Notes: a model not told the origin generated them from the letters alone. Positions 1-6,400 are shown, numbered from the stretch's first letter. The stretch is 8,379 nucleotides of DNA from ECT2AJA-044 sp965658225 (GCA_965658225.1 CBFHRK010000078.1:1-8379), one strand, 5' to 3'. A program made the numbers and translations.

Positions 1-1
1 A

Positions 2-1081
2 ACATATGGAGAGGTGGATAACCTTCCCGTTTTTCCATCGGCCCTTCCTTTAAAGCGAATTGAAAACGACTATGACCTTACTGTAGAGCGAATGCTTTAT
101 CAGGGCGCAAGCACCTTGGCCGAAATCAAAGTAGCCGCCAAAGACGGTTATGAAGAATACTATTATTGGATAGATACTAAAACAGCCTGGCCTGTTCGGA
201 TAACGATGACTGAACGGTTGCTTGAAGAGAGACCTTTTGAGGCAGTTGATCCGGAAGACAAGGTGATCGATGTGGCTATGGGATGTGTAGTGGACTTCGG
301 CTCGTCTAAGAATAACTTCTTCGTTGAGCAATATAGATTGAATTTTGGCTACACCTATTTGCGAAAGGATCAACCCAATATGTACCTCGAAACGACCATG
401 AACTGGGTAGGTTATGAAGATGGGCGCTTCATTGAACCTATTAATTATGCATTGGCAGAGTACCACACTGATTATCATTATTACAATCGGATTCCAATGA
501 TCGAGGAAATTTGGGAAAACGAGTCGGCCGTACTTGCCTCTGAAGAACAAAAAGAAACCTTGGAGCTTTTTAAGGAGATTGAGTTCCGAGGCAATTATTT
601 CGGAGATTCTGTGAATGGTGAAAAAGCGTATTTCAGAGATTCTGAATTACCCATGGTATGGCAGCGAATTTCATCAGAAAAAGACCCGGAGCAAATAGGT
701 TCTTTCAACTATATAAATGAACAAGACAATTCCCTTGTTTTCGATCTCTCGGTTAATGGATATTGCTGGAACGATTCCGTGATATGGAAGGTGGAGCCTG
801 AATTTGTAGGAGAAGCCTCATATTTCAGAGAAGCCAGGACTCCAGCCGCTTTGCGCTACGTTCGTTTGGCTTGGCAAATTACGGTGGTCAAAGCAGCCGA
901 GTGGGAGCTGGAATTAAATAAACGGGCGCTGTGCTTGGATCAGGATAAAATTGAAACCGCCTATTTGAAAAAAGTGAACGAATTATCCGAGGAGTTGTTC
1001 CGACTGTCAAGTCAAACCAACGATGGCAAATACGAATCGAAACTCGAGGAGTGGGAAGCTAAATACCCCAGTGGTGATTAA
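2..1081 (+). CDS. Uncharacterised protein, 5' end outside window; possible DUF922-like C-terminal region
   Basis: The reading frame is open to the left edge (codons for T-Y-G-E-V precede a GTG at 14), so the true start lies outside the window and the GTG is not a convincing start. About 359 residues are visible, ending at TAA 1079-1081. The first part (roughly bases 60-560) contains a pattern such as YYYWIDTKTAWPVRI and a later YRLNFGYTYL, reminiscent of the beta-rich region (IDxxTxxPVRI, then a YxLNxxYTY-like strand) found in Bacteroidota envelope proteins with carboxypeptidase-regulatory-like domains. The last third (about 630-1078) follows the order of elements I know from DUF922 proteins: a W-containing strand, a beta region with FVGEASYF, a long helix, then a helix ending in EEWEAKY. 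The metal-binding HExxH expected in that helix is not present. No membrane segment is seen. The function is unknown and the family assignment comes from memory of sequence patterns, so it is weak. The gene ends 63 bp before pepD, which has its own promoter. Confidence 0.75.
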   Translation, partial: TYGEVDNLPVFPSALPLKRIENDYDLTVERMLYQGASTLAEIKVAAKDGYEEYYYWIDTKTAWPVRITMTERLLEERPFEAVDPEDKVIDVAMGCVVDFGSSKNNFFVEQYRLNFGYTYLRKDQPNMYLETTMNWVGYEDGRFIEPINYALAEYHTDYHYYNRIPMIEEIWENESAVLASEEQKETLELFKEIEFRGNYFGDSVNGEKAYFRDSELPMVWQRISSEKDPEQIGSFNYINEQDNSLVFDLSVNGYCWNDSVIWKVEPEFVGEASYFREARTPAALRYVRLAWQITVVKAAEWELELNKRALCLDQDKIETAYLKKVNELSEELFRLSSQTNDGKYESKLEEWEAKYPSGD

Positions 1082-1115
1082 TGCTCAATGAAGGGTTCGT
1101 GAGGACTACAATTTT

Positions 1116-1123
1116 TATATTTG
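1116..1123 (+). promoter_or_regulatory. Bacteroidota-type -7 promoter box for the pepD-trmH pair
   Basis: The octamer TATATTTG is a perfect match to the Bacteroidota TAnnTTTG -7 element. It ends 21 bases before the pepD ATG at 1145, which predicts a leader of about 15 nt. The -33 element is poor: the nearest candidate is GGTTCG around 1094-1099. Transcription start is inferred, not seen. Confidence 0.6.
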
Positions 1124-1144
1124 CACCAAATTAAAATCGACGTT

Positions 1145-2602
1145 ATGAGTAATGAAGTAAGGGGTCTAGAGCCAAAAGCATTGTGGAACTTTTTTGAAGA
1201 TTTGAATGCTGTGCCTCGCCCTTCCAAAAAGGAAGAACGCGTGATTCAATTCATCGTCGATTTTGGGCACTCCCTAAACTTAGAAACGGTTGTTGATAAG
1301 GTTGGCAATGTGCGCATTCGCAAGCCGGCCACTTTGAATATGGAAAATCGGAAAATGGTTACTCTTCAAAGTCACCTAGACATGGTGCATCAAAAGAATG
1401 CATCGACTGATTTTGATTTTCTAACGCAAGGAATACAATCCTACGTCGACGGCGATTGGGTAAAAGCAAAAGGGACCACACTTGGAGCAGACAATGGCTT
1501 AGGAGTGGCATCGATTATGACATTGTTGGCTTCTGATGACATCCCTCACCCAGCGTTAGAAGCACTATTTACGATCGATGAAGAAACGGGGATGACTGGG
1601 GCGAAAGGCTTAGAACCGGGATTCCTAGACGGCGAAATACTCTTGAACTTAGATACAGAAGATGATGACGAATTGAGCATTGGGTGCGCCGGGGGTATTG
1701 ATACCTTGGTGAACATGGACTATCCGGAAATTGTCCTCCCGGAGGGAGTAAAAGGACTTCGCATTGCTGTAAATGGACTCAAAGGGGGTCATAGCGGAAT
1801 GGATATTCATTTGGGCCGCGGAAACGCTAATAAAATTATGAATCGCTTGTTGTTCGAAACAACTGCGGCTTTTGGGGTACACATTGTTGAAATTGATGGT
1901 GGTAGTTTGCGAAATGCGATTCCACGTGAAAGTTTCGCCACAGTTGCTGTGAACGATCTATTGGGTTTTGAAAAGCATTTGAGCAAGGTAAGTGCGGAGA
2001 TCGTAGCGGAACTACACAGCGCTGAACCCAATTTGAAAATTGAATGGAATGCTTGCGACGTAGGAAGTAAGGCGATGGATCCTAAAGTACAAGACCAGGT
2101 ATTGGCCGCTCTTTACGCGATGCCAAATGGTGTTTATAGAATGAGTGCGGATATACCGGACCTAGTAGAAACGAGTTCCAATTTGGCTCGAGTGATCATT
2201 AAGGACGGCCATTTCAACATGCAGAGCTTACAACGCAGTTCCGTTGATACAGCTAAGCTGGACATGGCTGCGGCCATTCGAGCCACGTTTAACTTGATAG
2301 GAGCGAATGTAGTGCATGAGGGCTCCTACCCGGGCTGGACGCCCGATCCGGATTCTGCCATTTTAAATATCATGGGCGATTTGTATCGTGAATTGAATAA
2401 TGAAGAGCCCAATATTCTTGCGTGTCATGCCGGATTAGAATGTGGATTGTTAGGCACGCACTATCCAGAAATGGAAATGATTTCTTTCGGCCCGAATATT
2501 AGAAACCCTCATTCTCCGGACGAAATGACACAAATTAGTTCAGTACAGAAGTACTGGAACCTATTGTTAGAAACACTACAGCGCATTCCTGTAAAAGCCT
2601 AA
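1145..2602 (+). CDS. pepD: Aminoacyl-histidine dipeptidase (cytosol non-specific dipeptidase), M20C family
   Basis: This enzyme hydrolyses a broad range of dipeptides, including Xaa-His such as carnosine-like substrates, in the cytoplasm and uses two metal ions. The product from ATG 1145 is 485 residues, the same as E. coli PepD. The catalytic set can be located at nearly the same positions: metal ligand H77 with general-basis-associated D79 in SHLDMVH, bridging D116 in GADNGLG, E146/E147 in IDEETGMTGA, D170 in LNLDTEDD, and H456 in RNPHSPDE; in E. coli these are H80, D82, D119, E149/E150, D173 and H461. The lid domain sits between, with the typical GGHSGMDIHLGRGNA motif. A TTG eight codons upstream (1121) is in frame but overlaps the -7 box and is rejected as start. 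trmH follows at once, suggesting co-transcription. All key residues are present, so the enzyme is probably active. Confidence 0.95.
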   Translation: MSNEVRGLEPKALWNFFEDLNAVPRPSKKEERVIQFIVDFGHSLNLETVVDKVGNVRIRKPATLNMENRKMVTLQSHLDMVHQKNASTDFDFLTQGIQSYVDGDWVKAKGTTLGADNGLGVASIMTLLASDDIPHPALEALFTIDEETGMTGAKGLEPGFLDGEILLNLDTEDDDELSIGCAGGIDTLVNMDYPEIVLPEGVKGLRIAVNGLKGGHSGMDIHLGRGNANKIMNRLLFETTAAFGVHIVEIDGGSLRNAIPRESFATVAVNDLLGFEKHLSKVSAEIVAELHSAEPNLKIEWNACDVGSKAMDPKVQDQVLAALYAMPNGVYRMSADIPDLVETSSNLARVIIKDGHFNMQSLQRSSVDTAKLDMAAAIRATFNLIGANVVHEGSYPGWTPDPDSAILNIMGDLYRELNNEEPNILACHAGLECGLLGTHYPEMEMISFGPNIRNPHSPDEMTQISSVQKYWNLLLETLQRIPVKA

Positions 2603-2629
2603 TAGGTGGGGTTAGAGGCAATTGCGAAA

Positions 2630-3301
2630 ATGACAGAAGCGGAGCTAAGAACCCTGCTTTTAGATCAACTGACAGAGTCGAGAAAGGCGCGTTTTGAAGA
2701 GGTGCTTGCTTTTCGAACGAGGCATATTACCATTGCCCTCGAGAATCTGTTGCAGCCGCACAACGCCAGTGCGATATTGCGCAATTGCGATTGTTTCGGA
2801 ATTCAAGACGTACATATAATCGAGAACGATAAGAAGTTTAATCCGGCCGAAGAGATTGCTCGCGGTGCTCAAAAGTGGGTTACTCAAAGGCGCTACAATG
2901 AATTCGATAATAATACGGGCGCATGTATTAAGGCCCTACGGGCCGATGGATACCGTATCGTTGCGGCAACACCTCATGCAGAAGACAAAGAAGTGGCCCA
3001 ATTAAATATAGATCAACCGATTGCACTATTTTTTGGTTCGGAATGGCCGGGCTTAAGTGAAGAGGTTATGAATGAAGCCGATGAGCACATCCGAATCCCA
3101 ATGCGCGGCTTTACGGAGAGTTTTAACGTATCGGTTTCCGTAGCGCTCACTCTGTACGATCTGAGTAAAAGGTTGCACATTTCGAATCTGCCTTGGGCAT
3201 TATCAGAAGAGGAGAAAAACACACTTCGTCTCGAATGGGCGGCAGAAAGCGCCAGGAGTGGAGTAGAAATCTTCCAAACTTGGAAAAATGCTCAAAAATA
3301 A
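2630..3301 (+). CDS. trmH: TrmH-type SPOUT RNA 2'-O-methyltransferase
   Basis: This is a SpoU/TrmH-class enzyme that transfers a methyl group from S-adenosylmethionine to a ribose 2'-OH, most likely Gm18 of tRNA. Using ATG 2630 the product is 223 residues, close to E. coli TrmH. The three SPOUT motifs are visible: motif 1 with N45 and R51 in HNASAILR followed by CDCFGIQ; motif 2 with FFGSEWPGLS at about 134-143 (E138); motif 3 with IPMRGFTESFNVSVSVAL, including S164 and N166, which form the knotted SAM site. The GAQKW motif between motifs 1 and 2 is also typical. An in-frame GTG at 2606, 3 bp after the pepD stop, would add eight residues; I prefer the ATG because the family usually starts just before this helix and AGAGG lies 11 nt upstream. 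Substrate (tRNA Gm18 versus another RNA) cannot be settled from sequence alone. Its 3' end overlaps a convergent small ORF by 10 bp. Confidence 0.92.
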   Translation: MTEAELRTLLLDQLTESRKARFEEVLAFRTRHITIALENLLQPHNASAILRNCDCFGIQDVHIIENDKKFNPAEEIARGAQKWVTQRRYNEFDNNTGACIKALRADGYRIVAATPHAEDKEVAQLNIDQPIALFFGSEWPGLSEEVMNEADEHIRIPMRGFTESFNVSVSVALTLYDLSKRLHISNLPWALSEEEKNTLRLEWAAESARSGVEIFQTWKNAQK

Positions 3302-3453
3302 AGTCGGCGTAAATCCATCACCTCTTCCGGACTATATCCATCGAGTATCATAGAACAATCGAACTCATCCCAGGAGTGAACCCATGCCGGGTGTACGCAC
3401 CAGTGATGTGCGAGCATTTCAAGTCGTTCTTCTACAACAGGCGGGTTATTCAT
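3292..3453 (-). CDS. Small ORF, 53 residues, hypothetical protein
   Basis: On the minus strand an ATG at 3453 opens a 53-codon frame ending in TGA at 3292-3294. The product begins MNNPPVVEERLEMLAHHW and ends SPEEVMDLRRLYF. It is rich in acidic residues and has four Trp, with a composition like a folded soluble protein and codon use resembling the neighbours. There is no signal peptide or membrane segment. A stretch of six A precedes the ATG, common upstream of Bacteroidota starts, and TAAATTTT, one mismatch from the TAnnTTTG box, lies about 30 bp upstream on the same strand. The frame overlaps the trmH end by 10 bp, a usual convergent arrangement. I do not recognise the family. It accounts for half of an otherwise empty 438-bp gap, which argues for a gene, but an ORF of this size could also occur by chance or be a remnant. 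Confidence 0.5.
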   Translation of the reverse strand: MNNPPVVEERLEMLAHHWCVHPAWVHSWDEFDCSMILDGYSPEEVMDLRRLYF

Positions 3454-3703
3454 TTTTTTCTGGAGCAATAAGTTCCGCTACCGAGAAGAAAATTTAGTAA
3501 AAAACTGTTTCAATCCTACACGCTTTTAAAATTAACTTCGGTTACGTTTCATCTTCATTTTATTGAAAGTGGCTCAAAATCAGTCAATACGGTGGAAACG
3601 GGTTAATAGACTTGGATTTTCTGAAGGGTGATTTAACTCCAAACCCCAACTACAAGTGGCGTGTTGTGTTTTGCTAAAAGTCAATTAATTGGGGCCTTTT
3701 GGC
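3454..3703. other. Intergenic region without a recognised gene
   Basis: AT-rich stretch between the small ORF start and the envelope operon promoter. No open frame with protein-like composition, tRNA or convincing terminator hairpin is seen. It holds a perfect 10-bp palindrome, CAATTAATTG, at 3682-3691 (12 bp upstream of the -7 box) and a possible minus-strand promoter for the small ORF. The middle, about 3500-3680, is unexplained. Confidence 0.6.
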
Positions 3704-3711
3704 TATATTTG
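3704..3711 (+). promoter_or_regulatory. Bacteroidota-type -7 promoter box for the lipoprotein/OMP operon
   Basis: TATATTTG matches TAnnTTTG perfectly and ends 28 bases before the ATG at 3740, so the predicted leader is about 20-25 nt. No good -33 TTTG is found at the usual spacing; the corresponding place is occupied by the palindrome CAATTAATTG (3682-3691), which could be an operator or chance. Confidence 0.6.
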
Positions 3712-3739
3712 GTGATCATTTTAACTAAACGAAAATTCA

Positions 3740-4381
3740 ATGAACAAGTATTCATCTATGCAATGGATTCGCAAATCGCCCCTGTTTTTATTGGTGATTG
3801 GGTTAGGATTCGCATTATCCAGTTGTTATCCGGAAGAAGTTAACAGCTATTCGGAGCTTGACTTGGTCTTTACAAACTACGACGATGGTTATGATTTCGA
3901 CGGAATAACCACCTATTTCTTACCGGATTCGGTAATGCCGGAGATTGATGAAAATGGTGATCCTATTGATGGGAATACTCAAAACGACGCTTTTATTATT
4001 GGTCAGATCGCAAGCCAATTGAATGACCTTGGTTTGGTTCGTGTAACGGACACAACTGGTCTCAATTTTGATGTTGCCTTTTTAGCATCAAAAAGCTCTC
4101 AAACCACGGTGGTGTACTGGTACAACTATTGGTATGGGTTCTGGGGATGGTATCCGGGTTATTATCCGGGGTGGGGATATCCTTCGTACACTACTTATGA
4201 GACAGGTTCTGTGATTATTAACATGTATGATCCAAAGGAATACGACGGTGATACAGAAGTAGTACCCGTGCGATGGGTAGGAATTGCCAACGGTTTACTT
4301 AATAAAACGAGCAATCAGACACTTCGCAATAGAATTTCCATTGCGATGGAGAAAATGTTTAACGAATTCCCTTCAAACTAA
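3740..4381 (+). CDS. DUF4136 domain-containing lipoprotein
   Basis: A 213-residue envelope lipoprotein. The N-terminus has basic residues (R11, K12), a hydrophobic core at 14-26 and a lipobox LSSC with the lipidated Cys at position 29; YPEE follows, and acidic residues close after the Cys resemble the lipoprotein export signals used for surface exposure in some Bacteroidota (inference). The mature part fits DUF4136: a Y-F-rich start with ITTYFLPDSV, the helix IIGQIASQLNDLGLVRV, a strand GSVIINMYDPK, then VPVRWVGIANGLL and the final helix ending in FNEFPSN. Residues 126-153 are extraordinarily aromatic, with 16 Tyr/Trp/Phe of 28. The molecular function of DUF4136 is not known. It lies 5 bp before the outer-membrane protein gene and shares its promoter, so the two probably act together at the outer membrane. 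An in-frame ATG at 3758 could also start it, but would still leave a usable signal peptide. Confidence 0.9.
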   Translation: MNKYSSMQWIRKSPLFLLVIGLGFALSSCYPEEVNSYSELDLVFTNYDDGYDFDGITTYFLPDSVMPEIDENGDPIDGNTQNDAFIIGQIASQLNDLGLVRVTDTTGLNFDVAFLASKSSQTTVVYWYNYWYGFWGWYPGYYPGWGYPSYTTYETGSVIINMYDPKEYDGDTEVVPVRWVGIANGLLNKTSNQTLRNRISIAMEKMFNEFPSN

Positions 4382-4386
4382 GAATT

Positions 4387-5007
4387 ATGAAAGCAGCAAA
4401 AATCATTTTGGCGATTGCCGTTTTGGGTTTCTTAGGGAATTCAGTTCAGGCACAGACATACACAGATTTGTATTACACAGTAGGTATCCCAATGGGAGCA
4501 ACGGCTGATAAAATTGACGGAGACGCGAGCTGGAGAAGTTTTGGTTTCGAATGGGGGCAGCATTTAGAAGAAGATCGTTCGATCGGATTCGAATTAGGCT
4601 GGCACGTGTATAGCGGAAGAGAAACCAATGCTCGAATTCCAGTGGGAGATAACGGGACAGGTATATTACAAGGAACGAAGTTGACGTACTACAACATATT
4701 CCCTATGCAGGCGAATTACCGCTACTTTTTGGGAGATGGGGATGTACGCCCGTTTATTGGACTTGCGGTGGGTACGACCTTTATTTCTGAGCGAATTGAT
4801 ATGGGAATTTACAGTGTAACATCCGATCGTTTTCGTTTTTCAGGAACCCCTGAAATAGGAGGGGAATACTGGGTGCATTCGAGAATGCGTGTATTTGCGA
4901 GCGCGCGTTACTTCTACGCATTCCAAAATAAGCAAGATGATATTGACGGGTTGGGTGATCCATTCAGTTCGTTGATGCTTCGAATTGGAATACGTTCAAA
5001 CATGTAA
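4387..5007 (+). CDS. Small outer-membrane beta-barrel protein
   Basis: A 206-residue protein with a clear type I signal peptide: K2 and K5, hydrophobic stretch 6-17, and VQA cleaved after A22 before QTYTD. The mature protein is made of alternating-residue strands separated by short polar turns, for example SIGFELGWHVYSG, TKLTYYNIFPMQANYRYFLG, VRPFIGLAVGTTFIS, FSGTPEIGGEYWV and MRVFASARYFYAF, which is the pattern of an eight-strand OmpX/OmpW-like barrel of Bacteroidota. The LGDGDVRPFIGLAVG type of strand is common in proteins annotated 'outer membrane beta-barrel domain'. The last strand SLMLRIGIRSNM lacks the terminal Phe often seen in proteobacterial barrels. It follows the DUF4136 gene by 5 bp and converges on the AlbA_2 gene with only 2 bp between stop codons. 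Precise role (adhesion, stability, channel) cannot be read from the sequence. Confidence 0.85.
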   Translation: MKAAKIILAIAVLGFLGNSVQAQTYTDLYYTVGIPMGATADKIDGDASWRSFGFEWGQHLEEDRSIGFELGWHVYSGRETNARIPVGDNGTGILQGTKLTYYNIFPMQANYRYFLGDGDVRPFIGLAVGTTFISERIDMGIYSVTSDRFRFSGTPEIGGEYWVHSRMRVFASARYFYAFQNKQDDIDGLGDPFSSLMLRIGIRSNM

Positions 5008-5009
5008 AA

Positions 5010-5645
5010 TCAAGATTGTTTTACTGCGAAGGCCCATTCATTGGGTTGATCGCCGATTAAAAGCAACTCGATCAGATCCCACCGAATGAGGTGGGCCAAA
5101 TAAATGACTAAAGCGCGCCGTGGCATCCCCACGGCGCGTTGTATTTCATTCAATCGATGAGGTCGTTCCTGAAGGCAATTCAATACGGCCTCTTCTTCCT
5201 CCGACAATTCAATTAACGAGCCTCGCGGCTCGATGTGCTCTCTCCAAAGTGCCATATGAACAATGTGCGCTTTGAGGTTCCGATCGTCCGAGCGGAAATA
5301 GGCCCACCAGCGTCCTTGATCGTCTTGAGCCTTATGTGGTTTCCGGCCGCTAGGTCGAACAAAAACCTCCAATACTTCTTTGCCATCTACCTCCCAACGA
5401 TAAGGCTCTAAAGCCACGGGCGGATCGCAATACAAATCGGCGGCCCCCTGAATCATATGCCATTCTTCGTCTGAACGGCACCCGGCAATACGACCATTAT
5501 CCTTGACGCCAATAAGCAATCGGCCACCATCTGTGTTTGCAAACGCTGCCAACGAAATCGCAATTTTTTTGGAGTCGTCAATCCGAAATTTAAAGTCTTG
5601 CTGCTGATGCTCTCCTTCGCGAATTTTCTTTTGAATAGAATGCAT
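5010..5645 (-). CDS. AlbA_2 (Schlafen-like) domain protein with winged-helix-like C-terminus
   Basis: A 211-residue cytoplasmic protein. Residues 10-55 carry the AlbA_2 (PF04326, formerly AAA_4) signature: E12, the DFK at 17-19, then KKIAISLAAFANTDGGRLLIGV with the FANTDGG at 35-41, and KDNGRIAG at 48-55. The following beta-rich part, to about residue 138, contains EVFVRPSGRKPHKA and WAYFRSDDRNLKA, the usual second half of the domain. Residues about 147-205 (SEEEEAVLNCL, then RLNEIQRAVGMP, then LVIYLAHLIRWDLIEL) look like a winged-helix DNA-binding unit. The family is linked to nucleic-acid binding and, in Schlafen proteins, to RNA cleavage, but short stand-alone bacterial members are mostly uncharacterised and often annotated simply as ATP-binding or transcriptional regulators. 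The start ATG at 5645 sits 32 bp from the divergent glycosylase gene. A regulatory role for its neighbour is possible but unproven. Confidence 0.88.
   Translation of the reverse strand: MHSIQKKIREGEHQQQDFKFRIDDSKKIAISLAAFANTDGGRLLIGVKDNGRIAGCRSDEEWHMIQGAADLYCDPPVALEPYRWEVDGKEVLEVFVRPSGRKPHKAQDDQGRWWAYFRSDDRNLKAHIVHMALWREHIEPRGSLIELSEEEEAVLNCLQERPHRLNEIQRAVGMPRRALVIYLAHLIRWDLIELLLIGDQPNEWAFAVKQS
5114..5138 (+). terminator. GC-rich perfect hairpin inside AlbA_2 gene; candidate terminator of the convergent envelope operon
   Basis: CGCGCCGTGG at 5114-5123 pairs perfectly with CCACGGCGCG at 5129-5138 around a 5-base loop. On the plus strand it is followed by TTGTATTTCATT, a weak T-rich tail. It lies 107 bp after the outer-membrane protein stop, in the antisense of the AlbA_2 gene, where the 2-bp gap leaves no room for a terminator. 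It also encodes QRAVGMPRRA, so pairing may be incidental to codon choice. Confidence 0.4.
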
Positions 5646-5660
5646 GCGGTTTTCGTAGAG

Positions 5661-5668
5661 AAAAATTA
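5661..5668 (-). promoter_or_regulatory. Possible -7 box for the AlbA_2 gene
   Basis: Read on the minus strand this is TAATTTTT, one mismatch from TAnnTTTG (final G to T), 15 bases before the ATG at 5645. It overlaps the divergent plus-strand -7 box by 2 bp. Support is weak because AT-rich sequence gives such near matches easily. Confidence 0.3.
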
Positions 5669-5674
5669 AGTTTG
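5667..5674 (+). promoter_or_regulatory. Bacteroidota-type -7 promoter box for the SMUG2/TPR pair
   Basis: TAAGTTTG is a perfect TAnnTTTG match, but it ends only 3 bases before the ATG at 5678. Transcription would then start at or just after the A of the start codon, giving a leaderless or nearly leaderless message. The -33 element is not clear. The ATG is well supported by the conserved N-terminus of the protein, so either the message is leaderless or the box is fortuitous. Confidence 0.45.
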
Positions 5675-5677
5675 CTT

Positions 5678-6400
5678 ATGACCTTTTCAGAGCGGATACT
5701 TCAGGCGAACGAACAATTTAATGCAGATCAATGGAAACTCCCAGAGGGAATTCGCGCATTAAATCCGTTCGAAGGGGAACAAGCCCATTTGGTACGTGAA
5801 ATTAACCGATCTTTTTATCAAAAGTTTTATAACGACTCGGATCCTCGGAAATTGATTTTGGGAATCAATCCGGGCCGCCTTGGAGCCGGAGCTACGGGGG
5901 TTCCCTTTACCGACACAAAGAATATGGAAGAGTATTGCGGTATCTCGTCTGGAATTTTAAAGAGTCATGAGCCTTCTTCTGTATTCATGTACCGCATGAT
6001 TGAAGCCTATGGAGGCGCTAATGACTTTTACAAGGACGTTTTTATTCATTCCGTTTGCCCCTTAGGTTTTGTAAAAAGAAAGCCGAATGGGAACGAAGTC
6101 AATTATAACTACTACGACGATAAAGAATTAGAGACATCTGTGTTGCCCTATATCACTGAGTGGTTAAAGGAATTATCGACCTGGCGGCTCGACTTAAATC
6201 GCGTGTTTTGTTTGGGGTCGGGAAAGAATTTAAAGTTTCTAAATTCGTGGAATCGTGAACACAAAATATTCGGTGAAATAGTCTCTTTGGACCATCCGCG
6301 TTACGTCATTCAATACAAGGCGAAAAGTATGGATGCGTATATTGAGAAATACTTAATTAAGCTAAAATCAGAAGGAAATGGCGAAAAAGGTCAGAAATAA
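5678..6400 (+). CDS. SMUG2-type DNA glycosylase (DUF4918 family)
   Basis: A 240-residue uracil-DNA-glycosylase superfamily member. It would remove deaminated bases, uracil and by report for SMUG2 enzymes also xanthine, as the first step of base excision repair. Motif 1 is GINPGRLGAGATGVPFTD at 62-79, with the catalytic-region N64-P65-G66 and the G-V-P-F that is shared with SMUG1; motif 2 is H206-P207-R208-Y209 near the C-terminus, the base-pair-intercalating loop. FIHSVCPLGF and RVFCLGSGKN are the intermediate conserved strands of the superfamily fold. I use ATG 5678; a TTG two codons upstream (5672) lies inside the -7 box. The 3' end overlaps the next gene by 23 bp, so the two are co-transcribed. 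The C-terminal tail KSEGNGEKGQK is probably disordered. It is divergent from the AlbA_2 gene. Confidence 0.9.
   Translation: MTFSERILQANEQFNADQWKLPEGIRALNPFEGEQAHLVREINRSFYQKFYNDSDPRKLILGINPGRLGAGATGVPFTDTKNMEEYCGISSGILKSHEPSSVFMYRMIEAYGGANDFYKDVFIHSVCPLGFVKRKPNGNEVNYNYYDDKELETSVLPYITEWLKELSTWRLDLNRVFCLGSGKNLKFLNSWNREHKIFGEIVSLDHPRYVIQYKAKSMDAYIEKYLIKLKSEGNGEKGQK

Noticed and set aside
50..550. 166-codon minus-strand frame opposite the first gene
   Set aside because: Antisense shadow: the plus-strand frame has the protein-like composition and continues beyond both ends; the minus product has no recognisable motif.
1121..1144. TTG start that would extend PepD by eight residues
   Set aside because: It lies inside the TATATTTG promoter box; ATG 1145 gives 485 residues, the length of the family, and begins just before the conserved N-terminal helix.
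2606..2629. GTG start that would extend TrmH by eight residues, 3 bp after the pepD stop
   Set aside because: ATG 2630 fits the family N-terminus better and has AGAGG upstream. Not fully excluded.
3454..3703. Possible small RNA or riboswitch in the gene-free stretch
   Set aside because: I could not find a stable, extended stem or a known motif; only very short inverted repeats are visible.
3661..3843. Plus-strand 60-codon frame from a GTG
   Set aside because: It runs through the -7 box and into the lipoprotein gene in another frame; its apparent hydrophobic stretch comes from AT-rich promoter sequence.
4284..4508. 74-codon plus-strand frame across the lipoprotein/OMP junction
   Set aside because: Out-of-frame overlap of two well-supported genes, with no start signal of its own.
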